Positions 37,728 to 51,610 of a stretch of DNA of 64,000 nucleotides are shown here, one piece after another. The notes under the pieces were generated by a model, which did not search any database, was not told where the DNA came from, and saw nothing but the letters and a program-made list of their open reading frames with translations. Positions within the stretch are counted from its first letter, which is position 1; every line of letters begins with the position of its first letter. Source of the stretch: Tetranychus cinnabarinus (taxonomy: Eukaryota; Arthropoda; Arachnida; Trombidiformes; Tetranychidae). Where the stretch lies: positions 12,400,001 through 12,464,000 of the forward strand of contig WHVY01000003.1 of the NCBI GenBank assembly GCA_022266195.1, given 5' to 3'. The translations under genes and the position numbers were made by a program.

Positions 37728-40700
37728 TCAAGTGCGTGTCTTTCTTGAGTTACGCCATTTTGAATTGAAAACGTCAATCTTTTCCATCGTAATACCTGTA
37801 ATTAATCAAGAATATTAGTTATCATGAATTTTCATTTTCAATTTACTATTCTTTTGGTGGGTTGAAATCATTCATGAGTTACTGACCTGCACTGCGAGCC
37901 AAAACATCAGCATTAGCAGGCAATTTAGCATTGTTTCCATAAAGGGCTACTACCATGGGTAAATTTGTTCGATTCTCGTTTGTGACAGAGCTTTTTTGTT
38001 TGTTTAGATAGTTACAATATTCCAGAAAAATGAAAAAATCGAACGCTTCTCGATCTCGACGTCGAGGATATTTGAGAGGAGCAAGAGAGCTGCGATCGCG
38101 GTCATTAAGAAATTTTATGAATCGACCTTTTTGAGCCTCATTTTCAATGAGACGAATAGCTTCACGAGCAGCTGGGCTTATTTTTTTGTAATGATCAAGG
38201 TCTTGAAGTACTGTTTGAAATGAAAGGAAAATTTTAGTAATCTGATAAAAATAGATAATATGCAAGAATTGCTGTGAAATAGACAAATACCAATTTTAGG
38301 AACCACAACGAAGAATCGTTTGGAGAACATTAAATCCCGAACTGCTGTCAACTGATAAAGATAAGCGCTAACATGAATAACCACGTAAGGCGACAATGTC
38401 GAGTCTTTTCCACGAACTGCTTTCTCCAGGAAACTGACTTCAGACTGGAAGTGTTCAAAAAAGAAGATATATGGATTAGCTAGATGAATTAATTATGTGC
38501 ATTTACATTGATTAGATGCACAAAGAAGAAACAATTACAAATAGATATGCGAGTGAAAATTTTGTTCGAATGAGTTTCTTACTTTTAACCAAAGATGAGC
38601 CATGTTCCGCATAACTTGTTTTTGTTTGGATAAATCATTGCCTTGAGAGCTGTTCATCTCATTCCCTTCAAAATTCCATTTAGATTTACCATTGGTCATA
38701 AATTCATCATCTTGGGAGATAGATTCCATTTTTCGAGAATAATTCTTGACACCATTAGACATTGCTGAAGAGTTTCTTGGTAACTTGGCTGTTTTCATTT
38801 CAGTTGTCTCATCATATTTAAAACTACGAGTAGCAACGTCATAGGATAGTTGACTTTTGTTCATATTGTTAGTGAGAAAATGTCCGAAGCTGATAATACA
38901 TTCCAAAGTGAGGAATCCCATTTCCTCTGCATCCATATTTTCATTGTACTTCTGAATATCTAAAGATGATGATTGGAATTTATCCAATAGTTTGAATTTG
39001 AGCAGGTTCATGTCTGAGGTCAATGGGTACTTTTGAGTCCAATTAGGGTCTGTGTATTTTAGACGTTCAAGTTTTGTGTTAGAGGCCAAAGCTTTGATCT
39101 CAACATCTTTTAGTATGTTTAACATTTCAGCAAACTGAGAGAATAATCCGTTTATAGATTCTGCACTGAATGCAACAAGTTTTTGATCCACACGAAGCCA
39201 ATCACAAAGAGTTTTGATAGTAGGTAAACTGGTTTCGCAATAAAGGTAACGAAGAACCTCTTCAACGTTGGTATGGCTTTTTAAGGTTACTTGTTCATCA
39301 GAATTTGAATGGACTGTTTGGCTATCCTCATCATCACTGCTCTTCAAGGTGTAACCTTCGTCACATACACTTCCAGTTTCACTGATATCTGAGCTTATTT
39401 CAAGGGCATCTATAGTGCTTAGTGCAGTTTCCTCCAATTCACTAAGTTCTGAATCATCTTCATCAAAATCAAGTAAATAAGTGTCAATATTTTCGTATGT
39501 AATAGCAGCTTTACGCCTCCGCAATCGAGATAGTGTTCGCCTTGGAGAGAATTCAGGAGAATTCTCTTTAGATGAAGAAGGAGCTCCTGAGCCTGACCCA
39601 TTGCTTATAGCTGTAGGTTTTTGGCTAACATTGAGTGCATCGATTTTATCTTTAAATCGCACCAAGAACGTATTGACATTCAAAAGAAGAAAATTTAGAG
39701 CCAGAGCTACGCTAGCAGAATAGTAAATACCGCTTCCAATCCCGTTAGCTCGTAAATAATTGATGAACATCAATGACATGGTTCCCATTTCAAAAATAAG
39801 AGCAGGGTCTAGATAAGTTGGCTTGTGAGGAGTTCTAGCTTTAGGTGATAAGTTGAGAGCCAAAGTAAAAGTAGTAAGAAACTCTTGAATTGCATTGGCC
39901 ACCTCCATTTCAGATTTACTGGATGAATCATTGAATATGTGATTAGCAACAATGAGAAGCTGAATGATACATTTTTTGACAATTTCTTCATCTGTATCTC
40001 GATTTTTATTCATTTCCTCCGCTAGGAATCTCGGAGCCGACATCAATATTCTTTTTAAGTTACCTTCAGCTCCATCAAACGGCTTGTCGCTCATGAGACT
40101 ATAAAGTAGTAAAAAATAGTGAAAGTGGGATAAGAGAAAGAAGAAAATTTACTGAATAAGGTTTTAACTTACCATCGCATATAGAAGTAAGCTGAGTCAA
40201 ATCCATAATTGTAATTTGAACACAAGGTGCCTAATTGGTTGTATGGCATACCAATGCTTGGTTCAAACAAAATGGCAATGTCATACCATTTGATAGCCAT
40301 GGATTTACTTTCAGGATAGTTAAGATAATCTAAATAACGGAAAATATCCCCAAGATGGATGTATATGCCGTGTGTGACCAAACGAATTGCCTCTCTTTCT
40401 TGGTTCGTAACATTACGTTGACTTTCAACTTTAAGAGGCTCACAATAAATTAAATTACGCTTCAATTCACTGAGAGCAGGTCCAAAGTCTATTTTGTATT
40501 CAGCGGAAATTTTTTGCAGTAGGCTGTAGTAAAAACCAACACCAGAAACAAAATGAAGCTGAAGAGCTATAATATCTTGACTACTCGCTGCGCCTTTCAT
40601 ACGCTTATAGATTTGCATAGGTTCATGATAAACCCGAGTCCAAAGAATTTCTTCAGCTTTTTTGCCATGACCAACAACATCTTTTAACAAACAATTTTCA

Positions 40701-40765
40701 CATTGCTCCTTTAGCTTGTTGGGGAGTTTATTGAAAGTGGCCTGCATCAAGCTCCTTGTTTCCAT
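37728..40765 (-). CDS. smg5: SMG5-like nonsense-mediated mRNA decay factor
   Basis: Five exons (40765-40173, 40098-38583, 38444-38291, 38210-37887, 37795-37728) splice in frame to 884 aa. SMG5 binds phosphorylated UPF1 with SMG7 and recruits decay and phosphatase activities. Residues 1-230 form the 14-3-3-like/TPR EST1 region, with GHGKKAEEILWTRVY, HGIYIHLGDIFRYL, then IGMPYNQLGTL and YFYMRC-PFDGAEGNLKR across the first junction. The middle (~360-450) is acidic and low in complexity. The C-terminal ~180 residues are a PIN domain (SPYVVIHVSAYLYQL to RFFVVVPKIVLQDLDHYKK). The usual first PIN aspartate is absent, as expected for catalytically dead SMG5 rather than SMG6. It ends with a short exon, EKIDVFNSKW, like vertebrate SMG5. 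The N-terminus is shorter than in vertebrates, so a 5' exon may be missing: the reading frame stays open about 57 nt upstream of this ATG, with possible acceptors. Confidence 0.92.
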
Positions 40766-40965
40766 TGATGGGATACCTTGAACAGTAGGTTGTAGGTCTA
40801 AAATAACGATTATGGGCTTAAAGTTTAAACTGATTGAATAAAAAGACTCAGGTTAAAATAGAGGAAAGTGTTACATTCATGTTGAGATAACAAAAATGAA
40901 AGGTGAGTATAACCCAAAGAGTAACAAGAGTGCAATAGCTAAAAATGAGATTGTCAACTTCCAAA

Positions 40966-40985
40966 TGAGCTGCTAGATGGCAGTG
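40966..40985 (-). promoter_or_regulatory. GCCATCTAGCAG motif upstream of smg5
   Basis: On minus, CTTCACTGCCATCTAGCAGC, about 200 nt upstream of the smg5 ATG. It shares the CCATCTAG core with the nus1 site. Confidence 0.35.
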
Positions 40986-41951
40986 AAGTAGAGTTGCTCG
41001 GTTTAGGTTACGATACAATGTATCAATAATTACCGATAAATTGCTGGCGGTTTCGGTATTCCAATCCTAATGGATACTAATGTACTTGGGTAAGGAAAAA
41101 GAAATTAAAACTGAACTTTAGACGAGTTTGATAAGCCTATGGGATTCCTATTCTTTTAATTAAGGGAATAACAAAGTTAATTATAAAATTTGAATCGTAA
41201 ATTTTAAGTTTCTTGAGTAGCCACTAGGCTCAAGCCAAAATTTGTTTGGCTGATTGTTAAAATGTCATCTTCTTGAGCTAATTGCCTGGTTTTTTTCGTT
41301 AAACGTTAATAAATTTTGATTTCTGTCTCGATAACTTGAATAATCGGTATTTTTTGGGTATCGATATCTTTTACTGTTTCGGTATTATTCGGTTGATTTT
41401 TCTCAATACCGATCAGCTTTAAAGTGAGTAAAAAGAAAATTAAGAGAATTGTGAAAATTATAAAAAATAACTTGGCTCCTCTTTGTCAATGATTTAATGT
41501 AATTGTTTTGTTGATTCAACCTGTGTTTTTTGACCTTGTGCCTCATTTACAGAGATTTTTCATTTATTATGTAATCACATCTTTATCCCTCCATAATCTA
41601 TCGTTTCCATTATTGTATTTTTGAATTTATTTTGAAATTTTCGTTCTGCTGTTTATCTGAAAAGATTAATCTGAAAATTAATAACATCTTTATTTTAACA
41701 AATGCTTTCTGAACATCCTCTTTCATTATGATTGGTGGTATCAATTATTTTATTATCCCATTTTTGATTGACAGAACAAATGGAAAACAATACTCATGAG
41801 TTTCATAGTCGCACCACAAGACATCACTTATCCAATCTGCTGCACACTACTAATCATTTCTACGACTACCAAAAAATATCATCATCACTAAAATTTGCCC
41901 ATTTTTACCATTTTTATCTTTTGATTTGGAATCTCCACATTTATAACCTCC
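40986..41951. other. intergenic between divergent smg5 and the F-box/LRR gene
   Basis: No gene seen. It contains recurring TTTCGGTATT words (41051-41060, 41343-41350, 41376-41385) and an inverted AATACCGA (41404-41411). These may be remnants of one element or shared promoter words. Confidence 0.4.
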
Positions 41952-43642
41952 ATGACTTCAATATCAGATTTGCCTGTTTGCATACTGATTCAGATTTTTT
42001 CTCATATTAAAACGATCAGGCAAACTGCTGATCTTCGTCTTGGTAAGTTGGACCATTCATTATGCTCAAAATAATTACTTTTGTTTTTAATTTTTGCACT
42101 ATCAGTTTGCCAACAATGGAATCAACTTATTCTCCGTTATTGGTCCCGACGAGAAAAGTATACAATGACTCAATACATTACAAGCCGTAAGTAATTAGAC
42201 TAAAAATCTCTATTTTTCTAGATCTTCATATTGATCAGTTGTTTTTCATCTTGTTTATTTCCAGCGGAGTCATTCCTTGAGTATGCATCTGCTATTGCTA
42301 AGCGGCATCCCAGAATAAAAGAGCTCTCTGTTGAACCAGTTAATAAATTTGCTAATCCAGCCACTATTGAAGATGTACCAAGTCATTATGATGTTATTGG
42401 CAAACTATTTCTTTCACTGGAAAAGTTGAACTTCATTGACACTTTAATGGAAGATGAAGTTTTGAACGCGATTGTCAAAAACTGTCCCAAATTGCGGGTA
42501 TGATCGAAAATGCATGTTTTACCTTCTTTATTTAACTTTTGTCTCTAGTCCCTTTCTTTACAATCCTGCCATGAAATAAGTGATACAGGTTTATCACTTG
42601 CAATCAAAAATTCTCCTCATATTAAGGAGTTGGAATTAATTTGTTGCCCTGAAGTTGATTCGGACCTGGCTCCTGCTTGTCGACATCTATCTGCCCTTTC
42701 ATTCGAAAATTGTCCCGTAAGCAAATCATTTGATTGAATAAATAGTTTTAATTAGAATTATGAAATTATTCATCAGTTTGATGCAGATAGTTGGACTAAA
42801 TTATCAGAAGCAGGTGGAAAAGAAAATCTAGAGAAAATTGCAGCCTGTCCTATGAAATACGATACCCTTTGTTTGATCAGTCAAAAATTCCCGCATTTGA
42901 AAGACATATATATTAATGAATTTGATGATGAAGGTAAAATGATAATCTCTTACATCAATCAAATTTTATCTGAAATTCTGATTTTTTCTTTTTTAGATCA
43001 ATTCATTTCCGAAAATTACCATGGTTTTCCATCACTGGAAACTTTACGCATTACTTTTGGTAGTGTTTCCGACAAAAGCAAATTGCTTCAAATAACATCT
43101 AAATGTGGGAAAATTCGAACACTTTGGGTATGGAATTGTATCAATTCAGCGACACCAACATTCATTGCAGAAGTACTAGAACAGCATGTGAACAGTGTCG
43201 AACATCTCATCTTGGATGACAATCCGGTAAAAACTAGTAGTCCTTTTGTTTGATCAACTAAACTTATCTGGTTTTTTATGTCTATTTGTAGGCTGGACAA
43301 CTTGAGAAAATTGATTTAAGAAATTTTTCTAAACTAAAAAAAATCACAATTATTGGAACTACTTTGACCAATCAATTAATACAACGTATAATAGATGCAA
43401 GTCCAAGTTTAAGGTTTTTGGACATATCTGATTGTGTTCCTCCGAGTAAACTCGACATAAAAGCAACTCATAATGATTTTTGGTTGAATACACGACCCTT
43501 GCCTCAAAGACCATCCAATATCGGTATTGACCCACCTTACAGAGCTGGTTATAGAACTAATTACGAAGCTTATGAAGGTCCTGTTCTTGAATTGAGCTGT
43601 GGAGATAAACCTAAATATTATTACAAGGTGCATGACAAATGA
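41952..43642 (+). CDS. F-box / leucine-rich-repeat protein (FBXL type)
   Basis: Seven exons (41952-42042, 42106-42186, 42265-42497, 42549-42716, 42777-42933, 42997-43226, 43292-43642) join in frame to 436 aa; introns are 51-78 nt. The N-terminus is an F-box, ISDLPVCILIQIFSHI then TADLRLVCQQWNQLI, the module that binds SKP1 in SCF ubiquitin ligases. Downstream are degenerate LRRs of the FBXL kind: CPKLRSLSLQSCHEISDTGL, SPHIKELELICCPEVDSDL, and later SPSLRFLDISDC, typical of a substrate-binding solenoid. It is divergent from smg5 and convergent with the choline kinase. An AATAAA lies 156 nt after the stop. It is much less repetitive and less similar to the F-box array at 55-64 kb than those are to each other, so it is not a recent member. 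Substrate unknown. Confidence 0.88.
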
Positions 43643-43797
43643 AACCTCATACCAGAACTAAATTTAATGCAGCAAACAACGAATGTTTCGATTAAGTATT
43701 TGATCATTCAATATTTTTGGGCCATTTACAGCTCATCTGATTTTCATTATTTTTTATCACATGATTTCAGATTAACTTCACTCTCTTGAATCGTGAA

Positions 43798-43803
43798 AAT
43801 AAA
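43798..43803 (+). terminator. poly(A) signal AATAAA for the F-box/LRR gene
   Basis: AATAAA 156 nt after the stop codon at 43642, in the 318-nt gap between convergent genes. Confidence 0.5.
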
Positions 43804-43960
43804 AGTTTTATTGAGTGTCAAAATATAATTTACTTTTAACGTGAAAACAACTTTTTATGATTCAAAAACAACGCAATAATGAAGACCGTAATTTGATTTA
43901 CACTTTACGTGATTAAATCACAATCGCTATGCAAGCCTTTCATTATCAAGGTGAGTTGAA

Positions 43961-45404
43961 TTAATCGGAGTTATCTTTTCCGTTCTGGACATTTCCATTT
44001 GTTTCAGCCAAAATAGGATATTTTTGAATCAGGATTTTCTTCCTTTCATTGTATCGAGCTATTTCTGTGTTACTGTAATGCTAATGAAAAAGATTAACAA
44101 AGAGTTAGTAAATTTGATTCTAGTTAATTAAATAGTTTTTAGTTGAATTAAATCTTACCAGAACTTCTTGAAAGGTATTAGATAATTTTTTGTAACAAAC
44201 ACAAAGTCTTAAGAGAAGAACGAGTAACAAAAAGAAATCGACTTCCATGCACAGATGTTCAAGTGTGTCTACTTCAGGATCAATGGTTGGCAAATTTTTT
44301 AAATGGCTCGTCAAGTATAAGGAAAGTAAATGGCATACATCTGATTGTTCAGGCCAAAAGACATTCTTCCAAAATTCAGGAACAAAAAAGTCGACTGATT
44401 TGGCGTAAAGGAAAAAGGCTAAATCATAACCTCGGAAACCATATGAACAGTTTTCATAATCAAAAATAAATATCTTTTCTTCCAAAGTTTTTCCATCTCG
44501 ACGTAAAAATATGTTTGCATATTGAATGTCATTATGATTGAAAACTGGACGCGAGTTTACTAAAGGTAAACACTTCTCGAACCAATCCATCTCCTTGGCC
44601 CAATCAAAAGAAGCCAATTCTTCACGATATTTCTCCAACTCAGGTTCAACTGAACCTGGTTTGAACAGTAATTCATTGTTATCACGTCCATCTTGAAACC
44701 ATTTTTTAACCAAATTGAAGACACCATAAGGCTTCTTGGATATAGGCATTTCAAGAGCATGGACCAAAGCGATCTTTTTCATTATTTCGTTCAGGTATTT
44801 CATTTCTTGGCGCTCCTTAGGATCAATGTTATCATGCTAATAAAAAAAGAGTTTATAAAGTTGAGTTTAAATAGTTAGTTTATAAATATGTTTTCTAACG
44901 GCTCTTAATTATATTCAATGTAAATTGATTAAACCATATAAAAGGCTGCTTACTTCAATGAACTCTTCAATTCTTCCTCCATCAAAAACGCCAAATAATT
45001 TTGGACCCAAACCTTTTTCCCAGAGTATCTCTTGGATTAAAGGTAAAGCTGCATCATCAACGTTAACCATGTCACCTCTTCTGCCCACAAAATCACTTCC
45101 ATAAGTACGAACCAATACTTTTTCAGGCATTTTGGTGGTTCCTTTGCCAGTCAGTTTTTTATTCTGGCAAACAAATACACGATTACATAATCCTCCTCTG
45201 TTGATCAGAAAAAAGATTATCACAATAACAATAGAAGCAAAAACAATGTAAAATATTTTAAAAAACTTAAGCTTACGGTACTAATTTACATTCAAATTCC
45301 GAGTCTTTCAGATTAATCCATGGTCCTCCAATGTATTCAGCACATAGTTTACTACAGTTACTTGAATCCTCAGGTTTTTGTATGAAAAGATCATCAAGTG
45401 GCAT
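43961..45404 (-). CDS. choline/ethanolamine kinase family protein
   Basis: Four exons (45404-45277, 45197-44954, 44836-44159, 44080-43961) splice in frame to 389 aa, close to the usual length. The family phosphorylates choline or ethanolamine with ATP, the first Kennedy-pathway step for phosphatidylcholine and phosphatidylethanolamine, in the cytosol. Visible motifs are the glycine-rich GGLCNRVFVC near residue 45, VLVRTYG, the catalytic Brenner-type loop HNDIQYANIFLR at ~225-236, and the metal-binding IFIFDYENCSYGFRGYDLA (D ~250). RGYD after the DFE-like motif is closer to choline kinase than to ethanolamine kinase. The catalytic HND is followed by I-Q-Y-A-N, so the Asn is kept. A hydrophobic run (FFLLLVLLLRL) near residue 330 corresponds to a C-terminal helix. 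Substrate preference cannot be settled from sequence alone. Confidence 0.9.
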
Positions 45405-46997
45405 TTTCAAAAGATTTACAAATTATTGCTAAAATGAACAGAATAACCAAAACTTGAAGACTGAATGTGGCGTGAAATGGTTTTCAAGCAAACAGAGAAA
45501 GGCAATTGAAAAGAGTTATCGTTATATAATTGGCCAACGATCGATCAGCCTCTTCACAAGACTAGATAAAAACTAATGTAAAAACGTCAAATGATTAAAC
45601 AATGATTTTGATACTTGAAAGATTAACACTAAATTGATAATAAATGGTGGAAATGTTTTGATTGTAGGTTATCAACAATCAAATTGACTCTGTAATTTGA
45701 ACCTGATGAGCAGAAAGCAAATACTAGTTGAGACTTGAAACAACTTTCTTCAAGGCTCAAGCAAGCTCCATTGCTTCGGGGGATCCAACAGGGTTTCAAG
45801 ATGACTACAAGATCAGTTGACCTTAACCAAACCAAAATCAGTGCAATCGTCCTTACGCAAAACTTAGATACTCAATAGATTGTAAAATGGATTCAAAAGC
45901 AGTAAATAAAATAGTTTAGAGATTAAAAGTTGATTTTTAATCTCACCAACAAATCATGACATTGTTACTTCCAGGACGATGCAGAAAAATTGATGAACGA
46001 TTAAAAGTAATTGAAAAACAAACTTTTTGTAAGCCAAAAAAATTAATTTAATGAATCGATTCAATTACGCGATGAAAAAGGGACATGAAATGAAATTACA
46101 AATTGTCTTTGATAAATCTACTAAATTAACTCAATGTAAAACTAGAAAATTCAAAAAAATCTCTTGGTGGGTTCAAATGGATCACAATCATAAGCAATTA
46201 ATTGACCAAATTGTTCTAGTAACGAGTAGTTTGACACTTCAACAAGCAACTAAATGATGAGTAAAAAATTTCTTGTGACCAAATAAAAGGTAAAACTCAA
46301 TTTAAGCATAGTGATGAGTTTAATAGTTGATTGCGCTCGATGCGATTGTTCAGTGGTTTAAATGAATTGATGTTAGCTGCAATTAGACTCCAGCAAATGT
46401 GTGTAGTTAATATGAAGATAATTAGTTGATGGTTGTGATAATACTTTGGGAATGTTTAGCTTGATAAACAGATGAATTTTGTTAAAAAACACAAAAGAAG
46501 AAGATGAAGATTGTTGGAAGATTCAATGGTGCTTAATTTACTATTTGATGGGATCACATGAGAAATGAGTGTTTTGCTCTGTCATGGTTAGTTGTGGTGT
46601 TAATTGGGACAGTAATCAATCTCAGGCGAGTCGTAAATTACCCCAGGTAAAAGAGGGAAAACTGTAAGTACAGAAAATGGAAGACAATGAAAAAGATATC
46701 AATAAATAATTGTTATTTTTCAGTTAATGTGAAATGGTCAAAAAATGCGGACAGTTTCGTGTAAAAATTATTAAGAGACACGAAACATAAATCAGAGAAT
46801 CTGAGATCAAATGAACAAGGCACAAGCTAAATTCAAAAATATGAATAAACAATTAAATAAAGTAACAATCAAATGGTCTTTCGTTCTTTCGATTTTTGCG
46901 CATCTTTTGACCGCATTCTCTTAATCTTTCTTGTCGACATGAAACTGAAAGTAGCTTGATTTATCGTCTTGAATCTTTTTTACTTCTCAATTTCATT
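45405..46997. other. intergenic between choline kinase and the RILP-like gene
   Basis: AT-rich with no supported gene. The lysine-rich 68-codon plus ORF at 46051-46257 has no recognisable domain and is probably chance. Confidence 0.45.
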
Positions 46998-49900
46998 TCA
47001 TGGCAGAAATAATGAGAGTATGTAAACGTACAATTTGACAATTTTGGAAGGTCTTTTCCATGGGTAAAGTTTTTCTTCAGGTTCTTTGTTGATAGGACCT
47101 TGAACGGGAAGATCCACTTGTACTGTTTTTCTTGGTGAACTGGTAACTGAACGAATTTTAAGAGGACTTCGACATCTACATGAGGCCAAACTTTCTTCTA
47201 GCTTTTGGACTCTACTTCGTAGACGATTCTTTTCCAATATGATTTCTCGTAATTCGGCGAAAGAGAATCGAGATTTAACCATTTCTTGTCGCTGTTTCTC
47301 AGAAAGTCTCTGCGGAGATTCCGGGTTACTGTTATTTGGTTGCCTTTCTGGTGATTTATCTTGACTATTAGAGCACTTGTCGTCCTGTAAGTCACTCTTG
47401 GAGTCTTCATCGCACTTTACTTCAGGTCCCAAGTTTTCATCCAAGATTTCAACACAACTGTTTTCCAGGTTTTTAAGCTTCTTTTTAACTTCGCGAGTTC
47501 GTTGATGGCATTCTTCAATTTGTTCATGTAACTGTCATAAAAGAAGACAAAACATTAATATCATGAATTAACTATTATGTGAGTTGATAGAGTATCAACA
47601 GGATATGTTGGAACTGTCTGGTTTAGAGACTATTCAAGGTAAGCCTTTGTTTAAAAAGACAATCAATTACAGTGTTACACCCAAAACTTCAATTGAATTA
47701 ATGTGAAAATTTATTTATACTAATCACTCAAATGATCAACGAAATAAAGCTTACAATTTTAATCATGCGCTAATTAAAAATATTATCCCAATGGATACTG
47801 AACATGGCTGGGCCAATAAAAGGTTTGTATTTTTATTTTTGTCACATAAATTGAAATAATACTTTTAAATGTCAAATCAATCAAAAGACAGCAATGCCAT
47901 TAATTACAGCAAATTCACAAATTTTCTGACAATTTAAATTTCTTTTTTATTCAGTGAATTCAATAGGAAAGAAATGGACTAATTAGGTAGAGGTAAAATC
48001 TCATTTGATTAAAGTGAGGCACAAGAATAGTGATATAATTTTATCACACAATTTCATAGAAACAGAAGATGAATGTTTTATGAGATTGAATGATCAATTG
48101 TCTTGATATAATTCATCAAACATTAACGAATCAATAAAAGCAAAAATGAACTCAAACTAACAGCATATCAACATAGATTTATGAGATAACATTATAAATT
48201 ATAATATAATACATCCCTTGAGAAACAATCATCTAATCATTTAATTAAGTCAATTACTTGTTGATTTATCAATTAATAAAGTTACCAAATTATATTAGCA
48301 TAAAGATGGCAGCGAGTTGGTTAACCCAAATATTGAAGGTTTCAGGAAATACAACTTGAATGGGAAACACATTTAGAAATGAAGTGATTTAAGCATCTGA
48401 TGGTGAAATGAATAATTCATGGGAATAAGAACAGAATTAAAAGTTCATCAAAAATTACTAACATGTGACATGTAAGTAAGGTGAAGAATTAAAGTGACAA
48501 TAACATTGAGATAAGGGTAGTCAGGCTGTTTTTGTTAATCAGGTTCACTGTTTTACCAGATTATGAAACTAATCTGAGCAGGGAGAAATATTGACATGAA
48601 CAAAACAAAGATCAATCAGTTGAAATAGAGAGGTAAAGCAATCGATCATACAGGCAATTAGATTGACAGAGAATCAGATATTCACGGATTATCCATTTAC
48701 TTAGCAAGCCATTAGGGCCAGCAGTTTTAGGGAATCAATAAGACCACATTGAATTTGATTACTGCAATGATTCGAGTTTAAAGTTGTAAACAATTTTTTT
48801 ATGGAAACAAAATTCGATAATTAACCGACAAAACTGCTTCTCATGGGAAAACATCTTGAAAAGAGAGTCAGAAATGGTCAGAATGAGTTGACTGTTTAAA
48901 TGTTTCCTTCAGGTTGTTCAGTCACGTTCAAGTCTCAAGCAGAGTCTATGTCAATTACAGTAAACAATTGAACAAAGTAAATGGCGTAAACAGAAAAAAT
49001 GAAAAATAATTGAAAGCAAATGCATGTTTGAATACATGAATCAAGAAATTTACCTCTCAAGTAATCCAATAATGTTGAAACATTTACAATGTTTCAGTCA
49101 TTATTGTTTTACATTATCGTTGAACCATGTAAAGACTTAATTTTAAGTTTACTTCAACTGGCAATGGATTGAAATAGTGAGAGAAGTTAGTTTTTGATTT
49201 GTTTATCATCTGTAATTTTGTTTGCTTTCAACAAACCATTTTGTTCAATGGAAGCAATTGCGAGTTAATTGAGTTACTTTTTCAACTTTTCAAATTACTT
49301 AATCAAATGGATGTTTACTTGGCGTAATCATCCTTTCAAAATTGAATCCACGTGTAATTTGATGAGATAAGCTGGAAAAATTGAATCAAATTAATAATTA
49401 CTTTTTCAATTTGTTCGTCTTTGGAAGCCAATTCCTTTTGTTGATTTTCACATTGGATTCGCAATTGATTAATTTGAGATTCACTAATCCTTTTCTCTTC
49501 AGCATCATTTGATTCTCCAACAGAGATGAAACCTGGAAATGTTAGAGGATAAATTAAATTAAATTACTTCAATCAGATAAATTGAATCGGATGATTCTTA
49601 TGCTATTTTCATGAAAATTTGAGGGAGAACCAGAAACATTTGTAAACCTTTGTAAACATTTTCATCTCAAAATAGTAACCAAGTTTTACAATTGAATTTG
49701 CAACATTATTCATTACTTGATATCAAATATTTATCAACAAATTCAAGGTTATCAAGTTATTCAATATTAAACTGAACAATACGCTGAATTTTAAGATGAA
49801 CATTTGTAACCATTCAAGGTTTGGTTAATATCTTTGTTCTTGTTGAAGATTCATGTCAGGTGGAATGAAAAATAAGAAAACATTTGTAAAATTGATAGAA

Positions 49901-51610
49901 CCTATTGTTACAGTAAAAGATTTCTCGAAACGATCAATTAAAGTGAAATAAAACAGAAAACTTGTAATTATCTTGAAACAATGGCATCAAGATGGATGAA
50001 AATGGATTGAAACAACAAATTGAAATTGTCGCACGAAGAGAATAATGATTTTAAATTGTCAAACACAAAATAATCAGGAAATAAAATTAGTTCTAATGTG
50101 ATTAACCCTTTGGATAATAAGTGCTTCATGTTATTAAATTAGTGCATTTCAATGTTTACATAAAAAATAGAGTTAAATCAAACTGAACTGATGTCATTGA
50201 ACTGAACTTGAAAATTTTTCTTTAGGTGATTGGTCAATGAAAATTATAATTGCTTACGTTAATAGTGAGACACTTAGCTACACTAAAAGTTGACCAATCA
50301 ATCAGGAAAGTGTTAATGCATACAAGTTTTTATGCAAACAAAAACATAATGGACATTCATCTAATTAGAGTATGTTGACTGTTTGACATTATTCATATCA
50401 TTACGTATTAGTGAGACTTATGGTGAGTCTTTACTTTTTAAACTGCTTTTTTGCTCATTAGATGATGAAATGAAGGCTTAATAGGTGAAAGGTTGAAGAT
50501 TTTCATAAAATTATACAGTTGATAAATAAAAATAAAAGGACATGAAATTCATAGCAAATGATGAACAGAATGAAGTAATCGATTTATCTCAAGTGAGGAT
50601 GCAAAGGTGAAATTAAACTCACATAAAGCTTTAACTGTTCAATAATGGCTGACGATATAAATCGATATTTACAGGTTTGATATCAATTTATCTTAAAATT
50701 AGTAGACCTAAACTTGGAAGGAAAATTATGTCAGAGATTTTGTCAGCTTTCAAGTGAGTTTTCATTAGGAATACAATTCCAGTCAAGATCACATGTTTCA
50801 AGAGACATTGATAGTAATTAAACACCAGGGTTGATCAAATTATGTTAAGAGTATAATCGCACGATGATATACATTTGAAAAAGTTACTATAACCGGAAGA
50901 TTTTGTTTAATTCAGAGAGTCAGATGATTCTCTATCAAATCAGGATCAACAGTACTTAACTGTAAATCATGTTTGACTTGGGGTTAGGTTGAGATTAGCT
51001 TAGAGGCAAAAACATTTTAACTTGTTGGACTGAACTGAGAATTGAAACTTTCAAGACTCTTCACAAATAGAGGAAAGATAAAGCTGCGCTACTCTGAAGG
51101 TAATTTTCGCTAGTTAGGATCACATCCCGCTACAATAAATGGCCTTCTGATTGTTTTTGGTTATTTTACATTTTACATATAAGTCTTTGATTACAAACCT
51201 TGAAGAGAAGAGTACATGGCAATAGAAGCTTGTAACCTTTGGTTTTCTAATTGTAATTTGCGTACTTTATTTGTCAATTCATTGTTTTCCTTTCTCCAGT
51301 TATCTTCGATCTGTTCCAATTCTTTATCTAATTTCATTCGATTCTCAGCTCGCTCACTTCTTTCTTTTTCCAAATGGTAAATACGATTGAGAAAGGATTT
51401 CAATTCAACGGTAATTTCATCTCGTTTCAGGCAACACATCTCTAAATGTTGTAGTATGTAAATTACTTTACTCATCAGCGAGTCCACATTACCACTCCCA
51501 TGGATATCAATTATTTTCTCGAATTCTTTGCCAATTTCAGAAGCCAATTCGTAAACATCTTCCACTGACATTTCTTCCTTGTACTTGTCCATAACTCGAT
51601 GTTTCAACAT
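46998..51610 (-). CDS. Rilpl: RILP-like Rab effector (RH1/RH2 domain protein)
   Basis: Three exons (51610-51199, 49532-49402, 47531-46998) join in frame to 358 aa; the introns (about 1.7 and 1.9 kb) are much larger than in neighbours. RILP/RILPL proteins bind the motor adaptor dynein light intermediate chain or myosin Va via RH1, and Rab GTPases (Rab7, Rab36, phospho-Rab8/10) via RH2, acting in organelle transport and ciliary cargo control. RH1 is seen at ~12-100 (VEDVYELASEIGKEFEKIID), followed by a coiled coil to ~215. A low-complexity Asp/Ser/Pro segment leads to RH2 at ~268-296 (RFSFAELREIILEKNRLRSR). The last residues after KIVKL (YVYILSLFLP) are atypical and could be intron read-through if a further exon exists. 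A second in-frame ATG lies 6 codons in. Flies have a single such gene, named Rilpl. Confidence 0.88.

Noticed and set aside
39481..39723. Plus-strand ORF within smg5, with other opposite-strand ORFs in smg5 and the LRP-like gene
   Set aside because: Shadows of well-supported minus-strand coding exons.
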